A DNA stretch of 64,000 nt from Myoxocephalus aenaeus (GCA_038501785.1 JBAMJR010000332.1:546001-610000); one strand, 5' to 3'. Positions 11,386 to 24,482 are shown, numbered from the stretch's first letter. Translations and numbers: made by a program. Notes: a model not told the origin generated them from the sequence alone.

Positions 11386-11520
11386 GCCTGGAACCGGTCC
11401 TGCCTGCTGCCATGGCAGCCCTGCTAATGGAACCGGCCTGGAACCGGTCCTGCCTGCTGCCATGGCGGCCCTACTGATGGAACCGGCCTGGAACCGGTCC
11501 TGCCTGCTGCCACAGCCCTG
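11386..11520 (+). repeat. 50-bp tandem repeat, about 2.7 copies
   Basis: The unit starts GCCTGGAACCGGTCCTGCC and contains GCTGCCATGGC; three copies start at about 11386, 11436 and 11486, the last one shortened. It lies inside the interspersed repeat. Confidence 0.85.
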
Positions 11521-11755
11521 CTGATGCGCCCTCCTCTCTACCTCCTTCTGCTTCATGGATCGTGGTTATCTGGATCATGGACCATGCCTACTACTCATTA
11601 TATGAATCATTTCTGTCATATTCATTGAATGTGCTGTAACTCTGTTACATTGTTCATTCTGGTCACATGACATCTATTGCTTCTGTCCATCCGGGGAGAG
11701 GGATCCTCCTCTGTTGCTCTCCTGAAGGTTTCTTCCCTTTTTTCACTGAAAGGGT

Positions 11756-11950
11756 TTAGATATATATATATTTATATTTTACTTTATTTTAGTTATTTTG
11801 TATATATCTTTCATCCCTGTTGTTTCTTTATATATTTTATCTTTTATCTTGTGTGTTTGTATCTTCAAGTTGTAAGGCGCTACTAATGACAACAAATTTC
11901 CCCTTGGGGATTAATAAAGTATATATCTATCTATCTATCTTACTATCTTT
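11756..11950 (+). mobile_element. Nested 5'-truncated non-LTR element with (TATC)n tail
   Basis: The insert ends with CCCCTTGGGGATTAATAAAG followed by a (TATC)n tail, a common LINE 3' end in fish. It splits the host repeat between AACTGAAAGGG-like and TTGGGGGAGTTTTTCC-like sequence that normally run together. No coding part is left. Confidence 0.6.
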
Positions 11951-12221
11951 ATTTGGGGGAGTTTTTCCTGATCCGATGTGAGGTCCCAGGACAGGGATGT
12001 TATGTGTACAGATTGTAAAGCCCTCTGAGGCAAACTTGTATTTGTGATGTTGGGCTATATAAAATAGACTGAATTGAATTGAATTGAATCCTGATAATAC
12101 ACTAAAAATAATAACAGGACAGACAGTCACTGCCCGTTAATTAAGCTGCAGGATGAAAGAAAAATACTAAACTGAAGAGACACAATATTTAGTTTGTGGT
12201 TCAAACACTTCAACATGACTT

Positions 12222-12659
12222 CAACACTCAGTAGAACATACTTTATTAATGTTCAGAATGATAAATGCTGGTCCTTTAAAAAAACACCTAATGATTTCTG
12301 ATCCCTTCATTTAAGATGCGTGTCCTCTTATGTGCAATACAGTAACAGATATTTGGTTGGAGAGGAGGGAGGGAACCACTCCTTCCTCCTCCATGACGGT
12401 GATGATCTATCTGTATGTGTTCATCATAACTTAGTTTCACGTCGACGTTCACACAATGGAAGAAGAATGCAAATACCGCAGAACAAAAGAAGGAGGGAGG
12501 GCCTGTAAAGTCTTTTCTGTCACGCTTTGGAAGCGGAAATATGTTGACGTCCCACCGCCCCGACAACACGCTCACAAAATGTTCCATGTTGAAGTTTAAT
12601 TGCGACAACAAACTTTTTGAAAATTGTAAACCCGATTGGTCCATCAGACAACAACAAAT
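12222..12659. other. Intergenic stretch, nothing recognised
   Basis: No domain-bearing frame is visible; the open frames on both strands overlap each other and lack support. Confidence 0.4.
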
Positions 12660-12898
12660 AAAATGTGCAATCACTTTGTTAGAACAATGCAAATAAAGTT
12701 CTATCTGTGCAAAAAATAACTAATATTTGGCCAAAAAATTGCTTATTGCTGATTTAACCTGTTTTGCACTGAATATCTTTTCAAGATAATAACAATAACG
12801 TGCAACCTGTGCAAAACAGAATGAGTGCAGATGTGTGAGTCATCAGGTTGTATCAGTATCAGTGGCTGCAGTGAGCTGCTTTCCTCTACACATCTCTT
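12660..12898 (-). repeat. Inverted partner of the repeat at 9225-9425
   Basis: The reverse complement aligns with 9225-9425 over the shared segments listed there, with several short length differences. Confidence 0.7.
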
Positions 12899-13756
12899 TA
12901 AAAAGGCTCTCAGTTCATGCTCAATGCTGAGCTGAGGTCTGTTTTCTGTTTTGAGAGGAGACACCAGAAAAGACGACCTCCCGGTGAGGTCTCAGGGTGA
13001 GGTCTCTTTCTGAAGATAGATATTGTGTATGAATCATAATCAGTTCATTATCTGAACCGCTTATCCTCATTTTAATTATACTTTGGTTAAATCCATGAAT
13101 CCACTTTATGTCATTCACAAGGGGGGTTACTTCAAAAAATATCATTAAGAAGTATTCTTATACTGCTGGGAAGTACCGAAAAAGTGTGATATAGTAAATA
13201 ATCTTACGCTGTTTCCTCCCGACTGGTTTTTAATTATATTTCCATATTTTGTCCGGTATGATCATGGCATTAAAGTACGTTGTGTCATCTTAAAAAGGTT
13301 TAAAAAGCCGACATGTGACCTAAAGAAAACCTGTATGATCAACTGCAGTTTACTGGTTTTTATTAAAATATTAAATATATTATGATACAAATCAGTTTTT
13401 TTTTCTATTGATATTGAAGGAAAAATGACCAGTATATATTTATAATTCATAAAATATTGTAATTTAGGACTGGAACATCTACAAAATTGACACTTTCTTA
13501 GAAGAATCTGAGGAAATAAAGATGAGATGTTTTCTCGTGTCAATATAAATATTATTGTTTTGTACTGTTTTGTATCATCTCGTCACATATTTACTCTGAT
13601 CATTTTAAATATAACAATATTGCTTCAGCAGGTTTCATTGTGGTTATTTCTCTGGTGTTTCTTACGGCTCATTACTGCCATAGTCTCCATGTTCAAGTCG
13701 TTGTTGTGCTGTCCTGTAGAACTTGTCTCCACATTCTCAAAGTGGAATGCAGACAC

Positions 13757-13929
13757 TCTCAGGATGAAGAAGGGCGTGAGCTCTGGTTTTGAGCCACGGA
13801 GCCGACAGGTTGACAGCTGCTATTCAGAATATGATGAATTGTTTGTATTTTTTATTGTTTTCTATCTCTGAGTCACGTCAGAGCCTTCGCTGTTCTTCAG
13901 TATAAAGGCCTTAAAGGTGTGGACGTCTC
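13757..13929 (+). promoter_or_regulatory. Promoter of mucin gene 1
   Basis: A TATA box TATAAAGG lies at 13901-13908, about 145 bp before the donor site of the first exon. Upstream is a TCACGTCA element (about 13872-13880) that resembles a CRE/E-box hybrid. The block from AGGATGAA (13757) on is nearly the same as 30886 onward in front of gene 2, and the similarity stops abruptly to its left, so this is the left edge of the duplicated gene unit. The strong conservation argues that both genes share control. Confidence 0.7.
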
Positions 13930-14050
13930 AGAAGGGAAGAGGTTTGCCACATGACACATGTGACCTGTGAGTTACTCTGACATCGTTTAGAACATTGAAG
14001 CAGAAAGAGAGCGGATTTATAACTTTTCATCTTCTATCTTATCATTTGGG
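13930..14050 (+). other. Untranslated exon 1 of mucin gene 1
   Basis: The start is set about 25 bp after the TATA box by convention. The exon ends at the strong donor GGG|GTAAGT (14051). It holds no ATG in frame with the coding exon 2; the ACACATGTGA palindrome in it is an E-box-like site. The same exon with few changes precedes gene 2. Confidence 0.6.
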
Positions 14051-15009
14051 GTAAGTACATTCCTAAACCTATTGCTAACGCTGTCGGGACATCGGTCCAT
14101 TCGAGCTTCACCTGCACACCTGAGCACCTGCAGTCGTCAGCTGATTCTTGTATGAGGTCAAGATCAGCAAAAGCTTCAATAAACGTTATTAAATACATGT
14201 TAAGTCTAGCCGAGTATCCAGATCCAGTTTGCGTTAATTTAATTAATTATATCGTTAACAATCATATTTATACAAGCTGAGGAGTACTGAAAAAATGTGA
14301 GATAATAAATAATTGTTTTGTACTATGATTTAAATTTTCATACGTATATATATATTTACTTTGATAACTTATATATACATACATATATATCATATTTTTG
14401 TTTATACAATTATGTTCCATGTATTTCTTGATGTACTACGTCACTAGAAATCCATATTTATCATATTTATTTATAAATATATATATGGTGTGAATCTCGC
14501 AGCACCTGAAGCTTCGATTCTGATTATTAAACAATTATCAATTCATCTTGATGCATCAAAATGTTTCTACACGTTATTCATTTTTTCTCAATGTGACTAT
14601 ATTCTATTCTTACAGCGTATTTGTAAAGATTAATCATTTAAAAAAAATTATGAATGTTCTTCCTTTAACTTTTATTAATTGTCCGTTCAAGTACTCTGCT
14701 TTTTGAGGTACTGCAACAAGGTACACATGTACTTTCCAGCTCTAACGTAGATGAGATCTTAAAAGACAAATAGAAGACATTTTTGGGTGAGGTGTGAAGG
14801 ATCAGGAGGAATTCTTCAGACAGGGTTCAGTTTAAAACATCTGTTAAAAGTTCAACACAAAGGGAACGATACATACAGAAAAAGTTGATTGCTACAAATA
14901 TTGTTTTATCTATTAAAAAGTGATTAATGTAGCACAAAAAGTTTTGACATAATGTGTCTCTCAAAAAGTTTCTGTATTGTTTGATTTTATAGATTCAGAA
15001 AAAGACGAG

Positions 15010-18000
15010 ATGGAAGTCGGAAAGAGAGCATGGATTGTTCTGATTCTGATAAGTAAGTTGTTTGATGTTGAATCAAATTCTTTTGAAGGTTCTTAAAAAA
15101 ATACTGTGAAAAGTTCTAGTGACAACGAACAATAAAGTTAAGGTGTAGTTCTTGCCGACATCTCATCCAATCTTTCTTATAAAAACTCTTATTAGTGGCA
15201 CATACAACAACAAGAACAACAACTGCTGCAACAACAACAACTGCGGCCCCAACAACGACAACTGCGGCCCCCACAACAACAACTGCAGCCCCAACAACAA
15301 CAACTGCTGCACCAACAACAACAACTGCTGCCGCCACAGCAACAACTGCGGCACCAACAACAACAACTGCGGCCCCAACAACGACAACTGCTGCCCCCAC
15401 AACAACAACTGCGGCCCCCACAACAACAACTGCGGCCCCAACAACGACAACTGCGGCCCCAACAACTGCTGCCCCAACAACAACAACTGCGGCCCCCACA
15501 ACAACAACTGCTGCCCCAACAACGACAACTGCGGCCCCAACAACGACAACTGCTGCACCAACAACAACAACTGCGGCCCCCACAACAACAACTGCTGCCC
15601 CAACAACGACAACTGCGGCCCCAACAACAACAACTGCGGCTCCAACAACAACAACAACTGCTGCCCCAACAACGACAACTGCTGCCCCAACAACAACAAC
15701 TGCAGCCCCAACAACAACAACTGCAGCACCAACAACAACAACTGCAGCCCCAACAACGACAACTGCAGCCCCAATAACAACAACTGCGGCACCAACAACG
15801 ACAACTGCGGCACCAACAACGACAACTGCGGCCCCAACAACAACAACTGCGGCCCCCACAACGACAACTGCGGCACCAACAACAACAACTGCAGCACCAA
15901 CAACAACTGCAGCCCCAACAACAACAACTGCGGCCCCAACAACGACAACTGCGGCACCCACAACTACAACTGCGGCCCCCACAACAACAACTGCTGCCCC
16001 CACAACAACAACTGCGGCCCCAACAACGACAACTTCGGCACCCACAACTACAACTGCGGCCCCCACAACAACAACTGCTGCCCCCACAACAACAACTGCG
16101 GCCCCCACAACAACAACTGCAGCCCCAACAACAACAACTGCTGCACCAACAACAACAACTGCTGCCGCCACAGCAACAACTGCGGCACCAACAACAACAA
16201 CTGCGGCCCCAACAACGACAACTGCTGCCCCCACAACAACAACTGCGGCCCCCACAACAACAACTGCGGCCCCAACAACGACAACTGCGGCCCCAACAAC
16301 TGCTGCCCCAACAACAACAACTGCGGCCCCCACAACAACAACTGCTGCCCCAACAACGACAACTGCGGCCCCAACAACGACAACTGCTGCACCAACAACA
16401 ACAACTGCGGCCCCCACAACAACAACTGCTGCCCCAACAACGACAACTGCGGCCCCAACAACAACAACTGCGGCTCCAACAACAACAACAACTGCTGCCC
16501 CAACAACGACAACTGCTGCCCCAACAACAACAACTGCAGCCCCAACAACAACAACTGCAGCACCAACAACAACAACTGCAGCCCCAACAACGACAACTGC
16601 AGCCACAATAACAACAACTGCGGCACCAACAACGACAACTGCGGCACCAACAACGACAACTGCGGCCCCAACAACAACAACTGCGGCCCCCACAACGACA
16701 ACTGCGGCACCAACAACAACAACTGCAGCACCAACAACAACTGCAGCCCCAACAACAACAACTGCGGCCCCAACAACGACAACTGCGGCACCCACAACTA
16801 CAACTGCGGCCCCCACAACAACAACTGCTGCCCCCACAACAACAACTGCGGCCCCAACAACGACAACTTCGGCACCCACAACTACAACTGCGGCCCCCAC
16901 AACAACAACTGCTGCCCCCACAACAACAACTGCGGCCCCCACAACAACAACTGCAGCCCCAACAACAACAACTGCTGCACCAACAACAACAACTGCTGCC
17001 GCCACAACAACAACTGCGGCACCAACAACAACAACTGCGGCCCCAACAACGACAACTGCTGCCCCCACAACAACAACTGCGGCCCCCACAACAACAACTG
17101 CGGCCCCAACAACGACAACTGCGGCCCCAACAACAACAACTGCTGCCCCAACAACAACAACTGCGGCCCCCACAACAACAACTGCTGCCCCAACAACGAC
17201 AACTGCGGCCCCAACAACGACAACTGCTGCACCAACAACAACAACTGCGGCCCCCACAACAACAACTGCTGCCCCAACAACGACAACTGCGGCCCCAACA
17301 ACAACAACTGCGGCTCCAACAACAACAACAACTGCTGCCCCAACAACGACAACTGCTGCCCCAACAACAACAACTGCAGCCCCAACAACAACAACTGCAG
17401 CACCAACAACAACAACTGCAGCCCCAACAACGACAACTGCAGCCCCAATAACAACAACTGCGGCACCAACAACGACAACTGCGGCACCAACAACGACAAC
17501 TGCGGCACCAACAACAACAACTGCAGCACCAACAACAACTGCAGCCCCAACAACAACAACTGCGGCCCCAACAACGACAACTGCGGCACCCACAACTACA
17601 ACTGCGGCCCCCACAACAACAACTGCTGCCCCCACAACAACAACTGCGGCCCCAACAACGACAACTGCGGCACCCACAACTACAACTGCGGCCCCCACAA
17701 CAACAACTGCTGCCCCCACAACAACAACTGCGGCCCCAACAACGACAACTGCGGCACCCACAACTACAACTGCGGCCCCCACAACAACAACTGCTGCCCC
17801 CACAACAACAACTGCGGCCCCAACAACGACAACTTCGACCCCCACAACTACAACTGCGGCCCCCACAACAACAACTGCTGCCCCAACAACGACAACTGCT
17901 GCCCCAACAACAACAACTGCGGCCCCCACAACAACAACTGCTGCCCCAACAACGACAACTGCGGCCCCAACAACAACAACTGCGGCACCAACAACAACAA

Positions 18001-21000
18001 CTGCGGCACCAACAACAACAACTGCTGCCCCCACAACTACAACTGCGGCCCCCACAACAACAACTGCTGCCCCCACAACGACAACTGCTGCCCCCACAAC
18101 AACAACTGCGGCCCCAACAACGACAACTGCTGCCCCAACAACAACAACTGCGGCCCCAACAACGACAACTGCGGCCCCAACAACGACAACTTCGGCCCCA
18201 ACAACGACAACTTCGGCCCCAACAACGACAACTGCGGCACCAACAACGACAACTGCGGCCCCAACAACGACAACTGCGGCCCCCACAACGACAACTGCGG
18301 CACCAACAACAACAACTGCGGCCCCAACAACAACAACTGCAGCACCAACAACGACAACTGCGGCCCCAACAACAACAACTGCTGCCCCAACAACGACAAC
18401 TGGTGCCCCAACAACGACAACTGCGGCCCCAACAACAACAACTGCGGCACCAACAACAACAACTGCGGCACCAACAACAACAACTGCTGCCCCCACAACG
18501 ACAACTGCTGCCCCCACAACAACAACTGCGGCCCCAACAACGACAACTGCTGCCCCAACAACAACAACTGCGGCCCCAACAACGACAACTGCGGCCCCCA
18601 CAACGACAACTGCGGCACCAACAACAACAACTGCGGCCCCAACAACAACAACTGCAGCACCAACAACGACAACTGCGGCCCCAACAACAACAACTGCTGC
18701 CCCAACAACGACAACTGGTGCCCCAACAACGACAACTGCGGCCCCAACAACAACAACTGCGGCACCAACAACAACAACTGCGGCACCAACAACAACAACT
18801 GCTGCCCCCACAACGACAACTGCTGCCCCCACAACAACAACTGCGGCCCCAACAACGACAACTGCTGCCCCAACAACAACAACTGCGGCCCCAACAACGA
18901 CAACTGCGGCCCCAACAACGACAACTTCGGCCCCAACAACGACAACTGCGGCCCCAACAACGACAACTGCGGCCCCCACAACGACAACTGCGGCACCAAC
19001 AACGACAACTGCGGCACCAACAACGACAACTGCGGCCCCAACAACGACAACTGCGGCCCCAACAACAACAACTGCGGCCCCAACAACAACAACTGCAGCC
19101 CCAACAACGACAACTGCGGCCCCAACAACGACAACTTCGGCCCCAACAACGACAACTTCGGCCCCAACAACGACAACTGCGGCACCAACAACGACAACTG
19201 CGGCCCCAACAACGACAACTGCGGCCCCCACAACGACAACTGCGGCACCAACAACAACAACTGCGGCCCCAACAACAACAACTGCAGCACCAACAACGAC
19301 AACTGCGGCCCCAACAACAACAACTGCTGCCCCAACAACGACAACTGGTGCCCCAACAACGACAACTGCGGCCCCAACAACAACAACTGCGGCACCAACA
19401 ACAACAACTGCGGCACCAACAACAACAACTGCTGCCCCCACAACTACAACTGCGGCCCCCACAACAACAACTGCTGCCCCCACAACGACAACTGCTGCCC
19501 CCACAACAACAACTGCGGCCCCAACAACGACAACTGCTGCCCCAACAACAACAACTGCGGCCCCAACAACGACAACTGCGGCCCCAACAACGACAACTTC
19601 GGCCCCAACAACGACAACTTCGGCCCCAACAACGACAACTGCGGCACCAACAACGACAACTTCGGCCCCAACAACAACAACTGCTGCCCCAACAACGACA
19701 ACTGCTGCCCCAACAACAACAACTGCGGCCCCAACAACGACAACTGCGGCCCCAACAACGACAACTTCGGCCCCAACAACGACAACTGCGGCCCCAACAA
19801 CGACAACTGCGGCCCCCACAACGACAACTGCGGCACCAACAACGACAACTGCGGCACCAACAACGACAACTGCGGCACCAACAACGACAACTGCGGCCCC
19901 AACAACAACAACTGCAGCACCAACAACGACAACTGCGGCCCCAACAACAACAACTGCTGCCCCAACAACGACAACTGGTGCCCCAACAACGACAACTGCG
20001 GCCCCAACAACAACAACTGCGGCACCAACAACAACAACTGCGGCACCAACAACAACAACTGCTGCCCCCACAACTACAACTTCGGCCCCAACAACAACAA
20101 CTGCTGCCCCAACAACGACAACTGCTGCCCCAACAACAACAACTGCGGCCCCAACAACGACAACTGCGGCCCCAACAACGACAACTTCGGCCCCAACAAC
20201 GACAACTGCGGCCCCAACAACGACAACTGCGGCCCCCACAACGACAACTGCGGCACCAACAACGACAACTGCGGCACCAACAACGACAACTGCGGCACCA
20301 ACAACAACAACTGCGGCCCCAACAACAACAACTGCAGCACCAACAACGACAACTGCGGCCCCAACAACAACAACTGCTGCCCCAACAACGACAACTGGTG
20401 CCCCAACAACGACAACTGCGGCCCCAACAACAACAACTGCGGCACCAACAACAACAACTGCGGCACCAACAACAACAACTGCTGCCCCCACAACTACAAC
20501 TGCGGCCCCCACAACAACAACTGCTGCCCCCACAACGACAACTGCTGCCCCCACAACAACAACTGCGGCCCCAACAACGACAACTGCTGCCCCAACAACA
20601 ACAACTGCGGCCCCAACAACGACAACTGCGGCCCCAACAACGACAACTTCGGCCCCAACAACGACAACTTCGGCCCCAACAACGACAACTGCGGCACCAA
20701 CAACGACAACTTCGGCCCCAACAACAACAACTGCTGCCCCAACAACGACAACTGCTGCCCCAACAACAACAACTGCGGCCCCAACAACGACAACTGCGGC
20801 CCCAACAACGACAACTTCGGCCCCAACAACGACAACTGCGGCCCCAACAACGACAACTGCGGCCCCCACAACGACAACTGCGGCACCAACAACGACAACT
20901 GCGGCACCAACAACGACAACTGCGGCACCAACAACGACAACTGCGGCACCAACAACAACAACTGCGGCCCCAACAACAACAACTGCAGCACCAACAACAA

Positions 21001-22685
21001 CAACTGCGGCCCCAACAACGACAACTGCGGCACCCACAACTACAACTGCGGCCCCCACAACAACAACTGCGGCCCCAATAACAACAACAACTGCAGCCCC
21101 AACAACAACAACTGCTGCCCCAACAACGACAACTGCGGCCCCAACAACAACAACTGCGGCACCAACAACAACAACTGCGGCACCAACAACGACAACTGCT
21201 GCACCAACAACAACAACTGCGGCACCAACAACAACAACTCCTGCCCCCACAACGACAACTGCTGCCCCCACAACAACAACTGCGGCCCCAACAACGACAA
21301 CTGCTGCTCCAACAACAACAACTGCTACCCAAACAACAACAACTGCAGCCCCAACAACAACAACTGTGGCACAAACAACAACTGCAGCCCCAACAACAAC
21401 AACAACTGTGGCCCCCACAACAACAACTGCGGCCCCAACAACGACAACTGCGGCCCCCACAACGACAACTGCTGCCCCAACAACAACAACTGCGGCCCCA
21501 ACAACGACAACTGCGGCCCCAACAACAACAACTGCCGCCCCAACAACAACAACTGCCGCCCCAACAACAACAACTGTGGCACAAACAACAACAACTGCAG
21601 CCCCAACAACAACTGCGGCCCCAACAACAACAACTGTGGCACCAACAACAACAACTGCGGCACCAACAACAACATCTGTAGCCCCAACAACAACAAATGC
21701 GGCACCAACAACAACTGCTGCCCCAACAACAACAACTGCTGCCCCAACAACAACTACTGCGGCCCCAACAACAACAACTGTGGCCCCAACAACAACAACT
21801 GCAGCCCCAACAACAGTTGCACCTTCCACAATAAGAGTGACTTTTAGATCTCTTAAATCCACATTTACAAATGATTTGAGTGATTCGTCATCTACAGCTT
21901 TCAAGGAACGAGCTGCAATGATAACTGAAGAGGTAAGTCTCATTCTTTGAATAAAACCTGTTAGTTCAACTTCTGAATTATTTGATGACAGAGCTCATTC
22001 ATCCAATCAAAGAACTGAAAACTTACAAGAAAGTATACTTGGTATTTAAAAAAATCATCAAGGGGAATATAAATACCTGCACACTGGTCCTTTAAATACG
22101 GTCTAATTTCTGTTCCTGCAGCTTGAACCTCTCCTCACAGCGACAATCCCTTCCTTCCAGTCCATGGAAGTGGTGTCATTCAGGTATTGTGTTTAGAGAA
22201 ACAGTGTTGCAATTCTTACAATTCAATAATAACGGCTTAAATCTAATACTTCAAACTATATGTTTTGTTTCCCCTTCTGCAGTGCTGGATCAATCATCAA
22301 CAACATTAAAGTCAGCTTTAACACCATGTTACCTCCTAATGAAGCTGAGATTAAAGAAAGTTTGACCGAAGCAGCTTCAAACGTCACCGGCTTCGACATT
22401 GAAACCACCTCAATCAGTGTGAACGTCACATGTAAGCAACGAGAGCTAGTTAGTTGATCAACGATGTCAAAGGTTGCACAAACTATTGTATAACTAATGT
22501 TTTGTTTCACTGCAGCAACTGCAACAACTACAACTGTAGCAACTACAACTGCAGCAACTGCAACTGCAGCAACTACATCTTCAAGCGGAGTGAGCCACAA
22601 GATCAGTCTCATCACTGCATCCTGTCTGGTAGTGTTGTCATGGCTACTGGTTGACGTCTCATACGGCTTCGTCTTGTTATTGTAA
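15010..22685 (+). CDS. GPI-anchored SEA-domain mucin, gene 1 (single SEA unit)
   Basis: Coding exons are 15010-15052, 15196-21932, 22122-22183, 22283-22431 and 22516-22685; all junctions are GT-AG and the joined frame is 2,386 codons. Residues 1-16 form a short signal peptide (MEVGKRAWIVLILIMA; basic start, then hydrophobic run). About 2,210 residues of TTTTAAP repeats follow, a dense O-glycosylation substrate. Next is one SEA domain (about 120 residues) containing the G-S turn (SAGSII) where SEA domains self-cleave, and two N-V-T glycosylation sequons. The C-terminus has a Thr/Ala linker, SSSG and a 27-residue hydrophobic end with no cytoplasmic tail, typical of a GPI signal. The product is inferred to be a tethered surface mucin of an epithelium. 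The ATG is the first one after the strong acceptor TTTTATAG. A transmembrane anchor instead of GPI remains possible. Confidence 0.85.
15196..21932 (+). repeat. Gene 1 repeat exon with nested higher-order repeats
   Basis: The basic unit is 21 bp (ACA ACA ACA ACT GCG GCC CCA and synonyms). It is organised in larger units: a GCCGCCACA marker recurs at 15331, 16165 and 16999, giving an 834-bp period (278 codons). In the second half a TGGTGCCCC marker (Ala-to-Gly) recurs at 18401, 18716, 19346, 19976 and 20396, with spacings 315, 630, 630 and 420 bp, all multiples of 21. All length differences keep the frame. The array probably grows and shrinks by unequal exchange. Confidence 0.9.
21822..22431 (+). 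other. SEA domain of gene 1, split by two introns
   Basis: The N-terminal strand (VTFRSLKSTFTNDLSDS) is at the end of the repeat exon. The middle (LEPLLTATIPSFQSMEVVSF) is exon 22122-22183, which ends in phase 2. The rest starts with the SAGSIIN turn in exon 22283-22431 and ends with a T completed by the next exon to Ser. The pattern F-x-S-x-L-x-D, ME-V-x-S-F and GS-I-I matches SEA domains of MUC1/MUC16 type. Confidence 0.85.
22516..22685 (+). other. Anchor exon of gene 1 (GPI-signal type)
   Basis: The acceptor CACTGCAG leads into a frame coding for a Thr/Ala-rich linker, SSSGVSHK and a hydrophobic end (ISLITASCLVVLSWLL and VDVSYGFVLLL) directly before the stop TAA. The small residues SSSG/SG before the spacer are candidate attachment sites. 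The exon is nearly the same as 56855-57033 of gene 2. Confidence 0.8.
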
Positions 22686-23004
22686 ACACTGGGATGTTGG
22701 CAAATAATTAATATTTGAATTACTTTTGATTTTTGAGCAATATTTATCATACTGACAGTTTGTCTTGTTTCGGCTTGTTTACGGTAATGTAATTCATGTA
22801 ATCGTTATCTATTCATGTAATCATCATGTATTTATGTAATCATCATGTAATCATCACGTAATCAGCATGTAATCAGCATCACTGCATTCTATGATATTTC
22901 TTGTATTTTGTACAATTTCTGTGAAAACCTTCCCAATGATCAGAATACACAATCTCTGAGGAATTGAAATGGTCTCCTGTGATGTTTTTGCCATTGTGGT
23001 GGTT
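22686..23004 (+). other. 3' untranslated region of gene 1 with short ATGTAATCATC repeats
   Basis: This stretch is shared with gene 2 (57034-57432). At 22795-22885 short imperfect repeats of ATGTAATCATC occur. No clear AATAAA is seen before the minisatellite; the first is at about 23523-23528, just after it, so the minisatellite may be transcribed as part of the 3'UTR. Confidence 0.55.
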
Positions 23005-23515
23005 AAAAAGAGCTTTAAGGCCTGTTTCATGTAAAAGAGCTTTAGGCCTGTTTCATGTAAAAGAGCTTTAAGGCCTGTTTCATGTAAAAGAGCTTTAAGG
23101 CCTGTTTCATGTAAAAGAGCTTTAAGGCCTGTTTCATGTAAAAGAGCTTTAAGGCCTGTTTCATGTAAAAGAGCTTTAGGCCTGTTTCATGTAAAAGAGC
23201 TTTAAGGCCTGTTTCATGTAAAAGAGCTTTAAGGCCTGTTTCATGTAAAAGAGCTTTAAGGCCTGTTTCATTTAAAAGAGCTTTAGGCCTGTTTCATGTA
23301 AAAGAGCTTTAAGGCCTGTTTCATGTAAAAGAGCTTTAAGGCCTGTTTCATGTAAAAGAGCTTTAGGCCTGTTTCATGTAAAAGAGCTTTAGGCCTGTTT
23401 CATGTAAAAGAGCTTTAAGGCCTGTTTCATTTAAAAGAGCTTTAGGCCTGTTTCATGTAAAAGAGCTTTAAGGCTTGTTTCATGTAAAAGAGCTTTAAGG
23501 CCTGTTTCATGTAAA
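23005..23515 (+). repeat. 25-27-bp minisatellite after gene 1, about 19 copies
   Basis: The unit is AAAAGAGCTTTAAGGCCTG plus TTTCATGT, with 25-bp variants that lack AA in CTTTAAGG. The same minisatellite follows gene 2, so it was present before the genes were duplicated. Confidence 0.95.
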
Positions 23516-23598
23516 ACAGTTTTAATAAAATATATAATATACATAATAAAATGTAATATATAATTAATTATATTTAATAATATAGTATATATATATCA

Positions 23599-23601
<3 letters not shown>

Positions 23602-23692
<91 letters not shown>
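23602..23692. repeat. (TA)n microsatellite
   Basis: About 45 TA dinucleotides within a broader AT-only region (23516-23760). Confidence 0.95.
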
Positions 23693-23696
<4 letters not shown>

Positions 23697-23765
23697 AATA
23701 ATATATTATATATTATATCAAATATATTATAAAATGATATTGTTTTTATATACATTTTAAATATA

Positions 23766-24482
23766 TGTTGCACACTTGGACACAGGAGATCCAGGCGTGC
23801 ATGGTTGTTTAAGAATTTCTTTACTCAACAGGAGCAAAAGTACACGAACACACTGATCAGCTCCACACTACATACAACAGGCTATTCTAGTCCAATCTGA
23901 ATAGAACGATTTCTTATACATATATACATATCATCTTATATTATCACTAACAACTTCATTCACACTGGCGACATTCTACACATTCACACAACTGTCATTC
24001 TCACAGGCTACAGATGGTTACTACGGTTACTAGCTAGCTAAACTAAGTGATTAATTCTATTCCAGACACGTCATGACATTCAACTTCCAAACTGACATAC
24101 ATTCATATTTGCCTTCCAAACGGTTATGCCCATGTGTCGCTACATTTATACCATTTAATCACTTTCACCCACCTAAAAAGTACAGAAACACACTGATCAG
24201 CTCCACACTACATACAACAGGCTATTCTAGTCCAATCTGAATAGCGCGAGCGCAGCTTTTTCCCTCGCTTTTCCCCAAAGGACCCCTGAGCTGACCCAAG
24301 TCTGCCTGAACTTAAATCCTCGTAACCAACATTAACCTTTCAAACCTCCCTTGCAGATACACAAACAGATGCCAGGTGAACAAACAAAACAATTAGCAAT
24401 CTATAAAAAATAATAAACAAATGAGAATATGGGGGGGTCCATGTTTAGTTCTTGTTATAGTGTCCAATGTTAATGTGGGCCC

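Larger units (their letters stand above)
11281..12221 (+). repeat. LINE/SINE-type 3' tail repeat with a nested insertion
   Basis: This is an interspersed repeat of the kind common in percomorph fish. It runs from GTCACAGGATCGGCAGCACG through GGTTTCTTCCCTTTTTTC and then GAGTTTTTCCTGATCCGATG to a (TGAAT)n tail at about 12070-12090. The middle is interrupted at about 11756-11950 by a second element. The tail type resembles L2-clade LINE 3' ends. Flanking sequence 12088-12221 is shared with 4110-4240. Confidence 0.6.

Noticed and set aside
15152..21847. Asn/Cys-rich and Gln/Leu-rich plus-strand frames (for example 18403-21081)
   Set aside because: Frame-shifted reads of the same repeat. They do not join to the signal, SEA or anchor exons.
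15116..21943. A 2,275-codon minus-strand frame of Val-Val-Val-Val-Gly-Ala-Ala repeats, and similar frames at 4314-7877, 32242-33381, 46499-51007 and 52240-55773
   Set aside because: These are antisense shadows of the TTTTAAP arrays. The 21-bp unit has no stop in any frame, the products would be improbable poly-Val proteins, and variation is at sites that would change residues.
22256..22750. 164-codon minus-strand frame over the SEA and anchor exons
   Set aside because: Antisense shadow of gene 1 exons 5 and 6, running across their introns.
23005..23515. CRISPR-like array of regular 25-27-bp repeats
   Set aside because: The repeats follow each other directly with no unique spacers, and the window is a vertebrate genome. 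It is a minisatellite.
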